This document shows, in pieces, positions 14,538 through 21,389 of a stretch of 25,003 nt of DNA (position 1 is its first letter; every line of letters begins with the position of its first letter). Under the pieces are notes generated by a model. The model made no database searches and had not been told where the DNA came from. It was given only the letters and a program-made list of their open reading frames with translations. Source of the stretch: CAIUVD01 sp044338255 (GTDB lineage Bacteria; Planctomycetota; UBA11346); contig JBIILZ010000058.1 in NCBI GenBank assembly GCA_044338255.1, positions 1-25,003 on the forward strand. Reading direction: 5' to 3'. Made by a program: the position numbers and the translations under genes.

Positions 14538-15134
14538 GTGACGGGGCCGGTCGTCACACCGCTAATGCGCCCTGAAGAGTCATTGCAGCAACGCGCGCTT
14601 GATGGCGTGCTGCCCCGCGAGCAAGCCGCCGGTTTGGCGGGCATGCTCGCCAGCCGTCCGGCCCTCGCCCAGCAGGCCGCGGCTTTGCAGGCCCTGGATG
14701 CGGACTTGCGCCAGATATCCCAGAACACCGCCGTGCTCACCAGCGAAGCGCATTCCGAGGTTGGTCAGTTACGTCTGCGTCAGGCGATCATGGCCCGTGT
14801 CGCCACGCGGGTGCCGGCGAGCCAGGTGCGTGTGCGGCCCCTCGATGTCATCTATGCGGCGGCGGCGGCGGTCCTGGTCTTCGCCGCTTATGGCCTGACC
14901 CGTGCCACCGTGCAGACCTTGTTCGAGCAGGCCGTGGTCATGACCTGGGCTATCGGCCTGAGTCTGACCTTGGGCTTGTTGCTGCTGATCCTGCCGAGCT
15001 TTCTCCGCCGTGCCGAAGCGAGCCTGTTGCGCACGGTGATGCGTCGTCCGATTGCCATCGGGCCGGCGGACATCCTCATCTATCGCGCCGTGGGCATGGC
15101 CTTGGTCGTCGGCGGCATCTGGCTTACGTACTGA
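14538..15134 (+). CDS. Membrane protein with anti-sigma-like N-terminus, function unknown
   Basis: The 198-residue product has a cytoplasmic helical region of about 100 residues and three predicted membrane segments near 103-120, 132-156 and 172-198. The N-terminal part (RALDGVLPREQAAGLAGMLA followed by SRPALAQQAAALQALDADLR) resembles the 'LDGEL...E...L...L' helices of membrane-bound anti-sigma factors, but no zinc motif is present and no sigma gene is adjacent. The start is GTG 14538, supported by GAGGAG at 14521-14526 although the spacing is long; ATG 14565 is an alternative without a site. It follows thiS by 26 bp and may be the last gene of that operon. The name rests on overall layout only. 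Confidence 0.65.
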   Translation: MTGPVVTPLMRPEESLQQRALDGVLPREQAAGLAGMLASRPALAQQAAALQALDADLRQISQNTAVLTSEAHSEVGQLRLRQAIMARVATRVPASQVRVRPLDVIYAAAAAVLVFAAYGLTRATVQTLFEQAVVMTWAIGLSLTLGLLLLILPSFLRRAEASLLRTVMRRPIAIGPADILIYRAVGMALVVGGIWLTY

Positions 15135-15163
15135 ATTGAGTCGCGCAGTCGCACCACGACCCG

Positions 15164-15331
15164 CAAGGAGTCTGTCGGAGATAGGCTTGGTCGGCTGACT
15201 CGGTCTCGTACGGCATCTCCGGCGTTGGCAAAACGGTCAGATAGCTCTCGCTATCCGCCCGCCTTGCCGCCTTGGATCTGCCGTACGATACCTTCGTCAT
15301 CCTCGGTCGCCTATCTCCGACAGACTCCTAG
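15164..15331. repeat. 168-bp palindromic dispersed element, copy 2
   Basis: This copy has a perfect 19-bp terminal inverted repeat, AGGAGTCTGTCGGAGATAG at 15166-15184 against its reverse complement at 15311-15329. A second paired stretch TCGTACGGCA/TGCCGTACGA is perfect here but has two mismatches in copy 1. The apex is GATAGC-TCTC-GCTATC (15240-15255). The whole unit can fold as one long hairpin. It occupies most of the gap between the membrane protein gene and the small Lys-rich gene. No clear target-site duplication flanks it. As the better-paired copy it is probably closer to the active form. Confidence 0.85.
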
Positions 15332-15385
15332 CCAAGCGCTCGCCGACAGCTATCTCTAGGGCACACCCCTGACAAGGACACCATC

Positions 15386-15487
15386 ATGGTCAAAGAAAAA
15401 CAAGTTCAGAAGCAGGCGAAGAAGGCCCCGCTGCTTTCGCCCAAAGAGAAGAAGGCCGCTAAAGCCGCCAAGAAGAACGCTAAGTAA
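15386..15487 (+). CDS. 33-residue Lys/Ala-rich small protein
   Basis: The frame encodes MVKEKQVQKQAKKAPLL followed by SPKEKKAAKAAKKNAK. AAGGA seven bases before ATG 15386 is well placed, and a perfect 15-bp terminator hairpin begins 21 bases after the stop, so the gene is framed as a complete unit. The product is very basic and helical, as in small nucleic-acid-binding proteins, but no family is recognised. It lies 54 bp after copy 2 of the 168-bp element. The existence of a gene is likely; its function is not known. Confidence 0.65.
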   Translation: MVKEKQVQKQAKKAPLLSPKEKKAAKAAKKNAK

Positions 15488-15507
15488 GCGATCTTGCTGG
15501 TTGTCTC

Positions 15508-15547
15508 CACGACCCGCGCTGCCCGGCAGCGCGGGTCGTGTCGTTTT
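15508..15547 (+). terminator. Rho-independent terminator of the Lys-rich small gene
   Basis: A perfect 15-bp stem (CACGACCCGCGCTGC / GCAGCGCGGGTCGTG) with a three-base loop is followed by TCGTTTT. The T-run touches the stop codon of the converging S4 gene. No T-run follows on the other strand, so it is mainly a plus-strand terminator. Confidence 0.88.
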
Positions 15548-16074
15548 CAGAGCTCGGGATTTTTCTGCGCCAAGAGGTCGATGGTGACGGTCTGCTCACC
15601 GACGGTCACGACATCGCCGGTATGGAGCTTACGCCCCGGACGCGCTTCGGGCGTGCCGTTGACGGTGATGCCGCCGGCGCGCACCGCGTGTTTGGCGGCG
15701 CCGCCGGTGGTCGCGAGATTGTACTTTTTCAGCACCTGGGCGAGGGTGATGTAGACCTGACCGCTGCTGTCGAGCTGCGGACCCGCGACTTTCTTGGCGA
15801 CTTTCTTGGCGGCTTTCGCTTCAGCTTTCGCGCTGGCTTGCTTGCTGGCGCCAGCAGTGGCGCTGCCGGTCTCGTCGATAATCGTCAGTTCGTGATCGGC
15901 CTTGCCGGCAGGCTTCTTCGCGTTCGCGGGCGTCACCGGACCCGCGGCTGCGGCGGCGGCAGCGCGGGCTTTCGCCGCCGCCAGGGGATTCTGCGTGAAG
16001 CCCTTGGGCGCGTATTTCGCGGCCAGGCTCTTATGTTCAGGGGGCCGGGTGCGGCGACGTTCATGACCAGGCAT
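15547..16074 (-). CDS. S4-domain RNA-binding protein (YbcJ/YaaA-like) with Ala/Lys-rich N-terminus
   Basis: The 175-residue product ends in an S4-like RNA-binding domain (about residues 108-170): ITLAQVLKKYNLATTGGAAKHAV, GGITVNGTPEARPGRKLHTGD. The TGG.AK...G.V.VNG....R.GRKL pattern is that of the small S4 proteins YbcJ/YaaA. The first ~105 residues are low-complexity, basic and Ala/Lys-rich (MPGHERRRTRPPEHK, AKKVAKKVAG) and are not part of that family. ATG 16074 was chosen because AAAGGA lies seven bases upstream; it overlaps the end of the PfkB gene by 14 bases. It probably binds structured RNA or ribosomes; the target is unknown. Confidence 0.85.
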   Translation of the reverse strand: MPGHERRRTRPPEHKSLAAKYAPKGFTQNPLAAAKARAAAAAAAGPVTPANAKKPAGKADHELTIIDETGSATAGASKQASAKAEAKAAKKVAKKVAGPQLDSSGQVYITLAQVLKKYNLATTGGAAKHAVRAGGITVNGTPEARPGRKLHTGDVVTVGEQTVTIDLLAQKNPEL

Positions 16075-17056
16075 CGAGATATCCTTTAATGGAAAGCCAA
16101 TTTTCGCGGGACACTTGTCCACCCATGACCTGGACTACGGCGGCGCCCGCTTTGGCGCCCAGGGCTCCGCATTGTTCGAGCGGCAGATCACGCAGATAAC
16201 CGGCAAGGAAACCGGCAGCCCAGCAATCGCCGGCGCCGGTGGTGTCGATGGCTTCGACGATCTCGGCGGCAACCTGCACGCGCTCGGTGCCGCGCTGGAT
16301 GAGGGCGCCGGCGCGGCCGAGCTTGACCACCGCTACGGAAGTGCGGCTGGCGAGATCGGCCAAGGCGGCTTCCGGCCCATCGGCGTGCCAGGCCTTGGCC
16401 TCGTCCTCATTGGCGAAGACCAGATCGACCTGGCCGGAGAGCAGTTCCTCGAGGATGGCCTTGTTGGCCATGACCACTTCGAACGAGGCCATGTCCAAGG
16501 CCAGCTGGCAGCCTGCGGCCTTGGCGGCGCTGGCGATGGCGCGCGTCAGGTCGTGATTGAAGAGCGTGTAGCCTTCGAGCATGACGAGCTTGGCGCCGGC
16601 GAAGGTGGCGGCAGTGATCGCCGCTGGATCGAGGGCGGCAGCAGCGGCCAGGCAGGTGCGCATGGTGCGCTGCGAGTCGGGCGTGACCAACGACAGGACA
16701 TGGCCGGTGGGCAGATCGCCATGCTCGATGAGCCGCGGCTCGCAACCCTGCGCGAGCAGGGCGCTGCGGAAGAACTCCGCGTAATCATCGCGGCCGATGG
16801 AGCCCACGAAGGCCGAGCGGATGCCGAGATTGGCGCAGCCGACGGTGGTGTTGCTGGCGGCGCCGCCGGCGGCGCGCACTGAATCTTTCTTGGCCTTCTT
16901 GAGCAGGCTTTCGATCTCAGCCGGACCGACCAGTTCCATGCCGCCTTTGCTGCCCGAGACGTGCTTGGCGAGGAAGCCGTCATCGACCGTCAACAGCAGA
17001 TCGACCAACGGTGAACCGATGCCGATGAGTTCGGGGGGCAGATCGAGAGAAGGCAT
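16061..17056 (-). CDS. PfkB-family sugar/nucleoside kinase (adenosine-kinase-like)
   Basis: The 331-residue protein has the ribokinase fold: IGIGSPLVDLLLTVDDGFL at the start, GGAASNTTVGCANLGIRSAFVG (PfkB signature 1), VFANEDEAKAW, and DTTGAGDCWAAGFLAGYL (signature 2 with the catalytic aspartate and anion hole). The spacing and the SGSKGGMELV segment resemble the adenosine-kinase-like branch common in bacteria, but the sugar or nucleoside substrate cannot be read from sequence. It lies 69 bp after the FHA gene and overlaps the S4 gene, so the three are likely one leftward operon. The ribosome-binding site is weak. Confidence 0.9.
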   Translation of the reverse strand: MPSLDLPPELIGIGSPLVDLLLTVDDGFLAKHVSGSKGGMELVGPAEIESLLKKAKKDSVRAAGGAASNTTVGCANLGIRSAFVGSIGRDDYAEFFRSALLAQGCEPRLIEHGDLPTGHVLSLVTPDSQRTMRTCLAAAAALDPAAITAATFAGAKLVMLEGYTLFNHDLTRAIASAAKAAGCQLALDMASFEVVMANKAILEELLSGQVDLVFANEDEAKAWHADGPEAALADLASRTSVAVVKLGRAGALIQRGTERVQVAAEIVEAIDTTGAGDCWAAGFLAGYLRDLPLEQCGALGAKAGAAVVQVMGGQVSRENWLSIKGYLDAWS

Positions 17057-17125
17057 AGGACGGCATTCGGTCTAGGGCTGGAGGCGGGCTAGGGAGGTCC
17101 GCGATTCAGCGCGGAAAGAAGAGGC

Positions 17126-17848
17126 TTATTTCTTGTCTTCGTCGACCATGCGGGCGACTTCCATGAGGATGCCCGCCGCCGAACCCTTGAGGGTGCGCGC
17201 GGTCGGGGGCGTGCCCTCGGCATGGAAGGCGAAGCGTGGCGGCGGCGCGATGGCCATGGCGACGAGGGCTTCGAATCCCACTACCGTTCCGGTGGAGGCG
17301 TGGATCGGCGTACCTTTGTCCATCCACACCGAATTCACTGAGATGCCAGCAGACGGGCCGACCAGGTCCAGGCGCCCGGACTTGGCGGTGGTCTGGAAGA
17401 ACTGCAGCAGGTCGAGAAGCCCACCGGTGACTTCTCCGGTGAAGGTCGCCCCTTGGCTGGAAAGATCGGCCATGCTGAAGCCCGGCCCCATGGTCTCCAA
17501 GGTCGAGATCTGCGGGGCCTGGTTGCCCAGCGAGCCCGGGTCGCCACCCGGCGGCAAGAGATGCATGCGATAGACCTGGCCGCCGATCTGGATCTGGCAG
17601 CCGTCGTCGATGCGCGTGGGCTCGCTGATGCGCTGATTGTTCGCCAGCACCCCGTTGCGGCTGTTGAGATCGGTCAGTACCCAGCAGGCATGCTGCGGCT
17701 GCCAACGCATCTCGGCGTGCCGGCGTGAGGCCAGCGCATCCTGGAGGACGATGTCGACGCCTTCTTCGCGACCGAACACGTACGGACGCTCGATCTTTAG
17801 ACGATAGGCGCGACGGGAAGCGGAGACGAGGTAGTAATCAACAGCCAT
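17126..17848 (-). CDS. FHA-domain protein with DUF4388 (PATAN-like) domain
   Basis: Residues 1-95 of the 240-residue protein are a forkhead-associated domain with the phosphothreonine-binding residues in place: FGRE (24-27), SRRHAEM (41-47) and LNSRNG (61-66). Residues about 135-235 match DUF4388: GGLLDLLQFFQTTAKSGRLDL, VWMDKGTPIHASTGTVVGFEAL and a C-terminal helix ending MVDEDKK. FHA domains read Ser/Thr-kinase phosphorylation; DUF4388 is found in two-component and gliding-type signalling proteins. No kinase is adjacent. It lacks a signal peptide, so it should be cytoplasmic. ATG 17848 places the FHA strand at residue 4; no clear ribosome-binding site is seen. Confidence 0.9.
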   Translation of the reverse strand: MAVDYYLVSASRRAYRLKIERPYVFGREEGVDIVLQDALASRRHAEMRWQPQHACWVLTDLNSRNGVLANNQRISEPTRIDDGCQIQIGGQVYRMHLLPPGGDPGSLGNQAPQISTLETMGPGFSMADLSSQGATFTGEVTGGLLDLLQFFQTTAKSGRLDLVGPSAGISVNSVWMDKGTPIHASTGTVVGFEALVAMAIAPPPRFAFHAEGTPPTARTLKGSAAGILMEVARMVDEDKK

Positions 17849-17957
17849 GTGCGTGGCAAAACCTAGGCCGGCGCCAGGGTGCGGCAAGGACTCAGGCGCC
17901 GCACCGCCAAGCCACGGCAGGGACTGGCGTTCGCGACTGCCGCGCCAGGGTGGCAGC

Positions 17958-19697
17958 GTGCAGCACCCACTCCTTCCCGCCGTCGAATCGATTCTGCCCG
18001 AAGCCGGCGATATCCGCCCGTGGTCGCGCCTGCGTGCGGAACTGCGACGCATCGACGGATGGGGTTCGTTTGCCTGGAAGGAACTCTTAGGGGCATGGCG
18101 GATCACCCCGCAGGCGGTGCTCGTGATCACTACGCCCGAGCTCGATGACCTCGGTGGCGATGCCGATCCCGATGTGCGCGTGGCCTTCCTGGTGGTCGAG
18201 CACGCTCTTGGCCGCCCCACCGACATCGCCGATGCGGTGGCCATTGCCGATTGGGTTCTGCGCGGGCCCACCGCCGCCCTGCTGAGCAAGCCGGCGGTGC
18301 GCGCCTGGACCCTCGATCCCGGTCAGGTCATCCGTGCCAGCAACGCCTGTTGGTTGGAGGCGACCCAGCTGGTGCTGCGCCTGCATTTCGAGTTGCCGTA
18401 CGCCGGCATGGGCATCGACCCGCGCCGCGTCGGACGCTTCCTCGCCCAGGTAGCCCAGCTCGCGAGGGCCTTGGCGGCAGCGGGTCCGCGTCCCGGTCTC
18501 CGCGCCCACCGTCGCAGCGTCGCCCGTCAGCGGGCCCTGCGCGCGGCCCTGCCCGAGCACGGCCTGGTAGCCTTCATCGGTGAGGGCTCGCGCCTGCCAC
18601 GGGCTGCTGATGGCGGCCCGGCAGAGACGGCGCAGCCCTTGCGCCTACCGCCGAACCTGCGCCGGACCATCTCCCTGGGGCGACTGGGAACCGTCACCGG
18701 CTGGGGTCTCGCGCAGGGCATCACCGTCATTACCGGCGCGCCCTATCACGGCAAATCCACGGTCTTGCAGGCCCTGCAGGCGGGGATCGATGATCATCCT
18801 CCGGGCGATGGCCGGGAAACCGTGGTGACCGTGGTCAGCGCCCTGCTCGTCCAGGCCGAAGATGAGCGCGCGATCGCGAGCACCGACCTCTCCCGTTTCT
18901 TCACGACCTTGCCCGGCGCCCGGCCCACGTGCTTCTCAACCGCCAAGGCCTCGGGGGCGACGAGCATGGCGGCCAGCGTCGAGCAGGGGATCGCCGCCGG
19001 CTGCCGGCTGCTGCTCATCGATGAAGATACCGCCGCGAGCAATTTCCTGGTTATCGATCCGCTGATGCGGCGTCTGCTCGGGCCGACCCTGGACGGCACC
19101 ACGACCTTGCTCGAAACCCTTCCGGCCTTGGCGGCGGCGGGCGTGGCGACGGTTCTCGTCGCCGGCTCCAGCAGTCAGTCCTTGGCGGTAGCCGAGCGCG
19201 TGGTGCAGATGGACCACTGGCAACCGCACGAGGTGACGGCGCGCGCACGGAGGCTGATCAAACGGGTGTCGCCGTCCGCTTCCGCCGTCCTCCCCCGGCG
19301 GTGGTTGTGCGCCACGCCGGATGCGTTGTTTGGCCCACGGCATTTCGCGCCCCTGGACCTGCGCGAACCGCAGCGCCCGCGGCTCAAGATCCCCATGGCC
19401 GAAGGTCCTGACGTCTGGCTGCGCCTGGACCTGCGGCGCAGCGGCTGGGTCGTCGATGAAGCCTTGGTCGCCGGGGCGGTGCTTGCTGCTGGCTGGGTCT
19501 GCCGTCTGGCCGCGCACACCGGCGATCGTGAGATGGCAAGCCTTGAAGCCGCCTATGAACAGCTCGTCGCCAGCGGGGCCACGGCCCTGGATCCATTCCA
19601 TGGCCGGTTGTTGACGGTGCCCCCGTGGCAACTGGTGGTCAGCGTCCTCGAGCGTTTGCCGCTGGCGTTCAGCGGCTCACCTCTAGCTCACCTCTAG
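17958..19697 (+). CDS. Predicted ATPase of the ABC class (COG3044/PF09818 type)
   Basis: The 579-residue protein has the layout of the standalone ABC-class ATPases of COG3044. The N-terminal domain includes LRAELRRIDGWGSFAWKELLGAW. Walker A, ITGAPYHGKSTVLQAL, is near residue 260, followed by HPPGDGRE and a signature-like SGATSMAASVEQGI. Walker B, LLLIDEDTAASNF, is near residue 352, followed by VATVLVAGSSSQSLAVAE. It lacks membrane segments and its biological role is not established. The frame is open to ATG 17847, but that start overlaps the start of the divergent FHA gene and adds an unlikely ~37-residue lead; GTG 17958 leaves a 109-bp promoter gap. The last codons and stop fall inside the 11-bp tandem array. 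Confidence 0.85.
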   Translation: MQHPLLPAVESILPEAGDIRPWSRLRAELRRIDGWGSFAWKELLGAWRITPQAVLVITTPELDDLGGDADPDVRVAFLVVEHALGRPTDIADAVAIADWVLRGPTAALLSKPAVRAWTLDPGQVIRASNACWLEATQLVLRLHFELPYAGMGIDPRRVGRFLAQVAQLARALAAAGPRPGLRAHRRSVARQRALRAALPEHGLVAFIGEGSRLPRAADGGPAETAQPLRLPPNLRRTISLGRLGTVTGWGLAQGITVITGAPYHGKSTVLQALQAGIDDHPPGDGRETVVTVVSALLVQAEDERAIASTDLSRFFTTLPGARPTCFSTAKASGATSMAASVEQGIAAGCRLLLIDEDTAASNFLVIDPLMRRLLGPTLDGTTTLLETLPALAAAGVATVLVAGSSSQSLAVAERVVQMDHWQPHEVTARARRLIKRVSPSASAVLPRRWLCATPDALFGPRHFAPLDLREPQRPRLKIPMAEGPDVWLRLDLRRSGWVVDEALVAGAVLAAGWVCRLAAHTGDREMASLEAAYEQLVASGATALDPFHGRLLTVPPWQLVVSVLERLPLAFSGSPLAHL

Positions 19698-19751
19698 CTC
19701 ACCTCTAGCTCACCTCTAGCTCACCTCTAGCTCACCTCAGCTCACTCGTAG
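19676..19751. repeat. 11-bp tandem array at the junction of two convergent genes
   Basis: Five perfect copies of CTCACCTCTAG (19676-19730) are followed by a 10-bp and a divergent 11-bp copy. The stop of the ATPase gene is in the second unit and the stop of the anti-sigma gene in the last. Because 11 is not a multiple of three, consecutive units present TAG in every plus-strand frame; the reverse unit CTAGAGGTGAG does the same on the minus strand. Confidence 0.9.
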
Positions 19752-20632
19752 AGCGCCTCGAGCGTCACCGTCGTAGTGCGGAAGGCGGCGTCGTTGGCGC
19801 TCCAGTAGTCGAGTTTCACCTTCGACCCGGGAACGGTGCCAGCGAGGTGTTCGCCGAGACACAGCGGGCTGCTGATCGGGCAATCGTCGATGGCGATGAT
19901 CATGTCGCCGGGACGCAGGCCGGCGAGCCATGCCGGGCTGCCGCCGACGATGCGGACCACGAGATGCGCCTCGCGGGCAGGAGCGCCGCTGATCACCAGC
20001 TTGGCCTGCTTGGTCCACAAACCGATCCACGGTTTTTCAACCGCGCTCATGGCCAGCGGGCGGTTGGCATCGGCGGAGTCGATCGCCGCTAAGGGCAGGT
20101 AGGTCCGCCAGGCGACGGTGGCCGGCGGGGGTGTCATTGCTGAGCCGTCTTCACCATAGGCGATCGGCTCGCTGACGGCGATCTCGCTGACGCTCTCATC
20201 ATTCGGATAATCATTCGGAGCATCTACCGGAACCTGCGTCGATGGCGTGACCACGGCCACGGTCTTGCCGGCATCGCGGTGGGTCCAGGCGGCGCCGGCA
20301 CCGAAGCCGAGGCCGAGGGCCAGGCACGCCGCTGCCGCCGTCGCGACCATCACCCAGCGCGGCAGCTGCAGCCGGCGGGCGGGGACGGTGGCGCGTTCGA
20401 GCCGGGCGCGGCGCAAGAGCGTGCCCGAGAGGTCCGGGCAGCGTGGAGTGGTTTCGGCCGGCACGGTGGGCTGCGGCGCCAAGCCGGTGCGCAGGTTCCG
20501 CCAGAAGGCGACTTCCTTGGCGAGTTCGGGATCGGCGCGCAGGTGGGCTTCGAAGGCGGTGCATTCGGCCGACGAGAGCTCGCCAGCGGCGTATTCGGCC
20601 GCGGCCAGCTTGAGATCGAGTTCGGTGGTCAT
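19742..20632 (-). CDS. Membrane anti-sigma factor with periplasmic PDZ domain
   Basis: The 296-residue protein begins with a helical cytoplasmic region typical of RskA-like anti-sigma factors (AAEYAAGELSSAECTAFEAH, DPELAKEVAFWRNL), without the HxxxCxxC zinc motif. One membrane segment follows at about 93-116. The outer part has a ~75-residue linker and a PDZ domain at about 197-292, with HLVVRIVGGSPAWLAGLRPG, DMIIAIDDCPI and GSKVKLDYWS. The start overlaps the sigma-factor stop as ATGA. Pairing with an adjacent ECF sigma gene supports the role; the PDZ suggests it senses or recruits a peptide tail in the envelope. The stop lies in the 11-bp tandem array. Confidence 0.85.
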   Translation of the reverse strand: MTTELDLKLAAAEYAAGELSSAECTAFEAHLRADPELAKEVAFWRNLRTGLAPQPTVPAETTPRCPDLSGTLLRRARLERATVPARRLQLPRWVMVATAAAACLALGLGFGAGAAWTHRDAGKTVAVVTPSTQVPVDAPNDYPNDESVSEIAVSEPIAYGEDGSAMTPPPATVAWRTYLPLAAIDSADANRPLAMSAVEKPWIGLWTKQAKLVISGAPAREAHLVVRIVGGSPAWLAGLRPGDMIIAIDDCPISSPLCLGEHLAGTVPGSKVKLDYWSANDAAFRTTTVTLEALYE

Positions 20633-21243
20633 GAGCGACCTCCGTCGTGAGCGACCTCGTCACCGAAACGCGCCACCCACGCGACCCGGAACAAACGCCG
20701 GGCCTCATGGAGCCGCCAACGCGTGGTGCCGTAATCGAGGTGGAGGGTGTCGGCGATGGCCTCGGCGGCGAGGCCTTCCATTTCGCGCATGATCAGGAGA
20801 TCGCGATATTTTTCGGGTAGGGTGGCGAGCACCGCGGCGACGTTGCGGCGTAGTTCGCTGGCATGGGTCTCGGCGGCGGGATCGCTCGTCGTTTCGGCGG
20901 CATCGAGGGCCGTCTGCGCGGCGGTGCTGGCGTCGATGCGCCCCTGCGCGCGCAAGGCGTCGATCGACAGGTGGCGCACGATCTGCAGCAGCCAGGGCTT
21001 GAAGGAACGGCCGATCTCAAAGCGCGAACGATGGCGCAGGCAGCGCAGGAAGGCTTCCTGAACCACATCCAGGGCGAGGTCCTCGCGCAGGGTGACGCGG
21101 CAGGCGACGACATAGGCGAGCTGCTGGTAGCGGCGGACGAGCTCCGAAAAAGCCGCATCGTCACCGGCCGCGAAGCGCACCAGCAAGGGTGCTTCGTCAT
21201 CAACCAGCTGGGTCATAGGACCGGTTACGGTGGGCGCATCCAT
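20629..21243 (-). CDS. ECF-type RNA polymerase sigma factor
   Basis: The 204-residue protein has sigma region 2 (AFSELVRRYQQLAYVVACRV, DVVQEAFLRCLRHRSRFE, FKPWLLQIVRHLSIDAL) and region 4 (LATLPEKYRDLLIMREMEGL, AAEAIADTLHLDYGTTRWRL), with no region 1.1 or 3. It should direct polymerase to envelope-stress or similar promoters and be held at the membrane by the coupled downstream anti-sigma factor. ATG 21243 was chosen; ATG 21216 and an upstream in-frame start at 21306 are possible, but the 21306 lead (ALALTHPFLFQVQ) is unlike sigma factors and covers an operator-like palindrome. No classic ribosome-binding site is visible. Confidence 0.92.
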   Translation of the reverse strand: MDAPTVTGPMTQLVDDEAPLLVRFAAGDDAAFSELVRRYQQLAYVVACRVTLREDLALDVVQEAFLRCLRHRSRFEIGRSFKPWLLQIVRHLSIDALRAQGRIDASTAAQTALDAAETTSDPAAETHASELRRNVAAVLATLPEKYRDLLIMREMEGLAAEAIADTLHLDYGTTRWRLHEARRLFRVAWVARFGDEVAHDGGRS

Positions 21244-21255
21244 GGCCGGAGCATA

Positions 21256-21276
21256 TTTCAGGGATTGCACCTGAAA
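21256..21276 (-). promoter_or_regulatory. Operator-like palindrome upstream of the sigma gene
   Basis: TTTCAGG-N7-CCTGAAA is a perfect 7-bp inverted repeat ending 12 bp before the chosen sigma-factor start. Its size and symmetry suit a dimeric repressor or an mRNA hairpin near the translation start. There is no T-run after it, so it is not a terminator. Confidence 0.45.
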
Positions 21277-21344
21277 CAAGAAGGGATGCGTGAGCGCGAG
21301 GGCCATGTCCTCACTACGCCGACGACGCGTGGCTGTTTGTCGAT

Positions 21345-21369
21345 TTCGGCCTCGTTCGGCTTTGTTCGG
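21345..21369. repeat. Three TTCGG direct repeats with 10-bp period
   Basis: TTCGG occurs at 21345, 21355 and 21365, exactly one helical turn apart (TTCGGCCTCG, TTCGGCTTTG, TTCGG). The array is about 100-125 bp upstream of the sigma-factor start and 20 bp past the end of the amidotransferase gene, where an activator of the sigma operon could bind. Confidence 0.4.
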
Positions 21370-21389
21370 TTTTTCAGTATCTTGCGGTT

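Noticed and set aside
17098..17109. Terminator after the FHA gene (TCCGCG-N6-CGCGGA type stem)
   Set aside because: The stem is only 6 bp and no T-run follows on the minus strand, so transcription probably continues into the PfkB gene.
19676..19751. CRISPR-like array
   Set aside because: The 11-bp units are adjacent with no spacers, so it is a tandem repeat.
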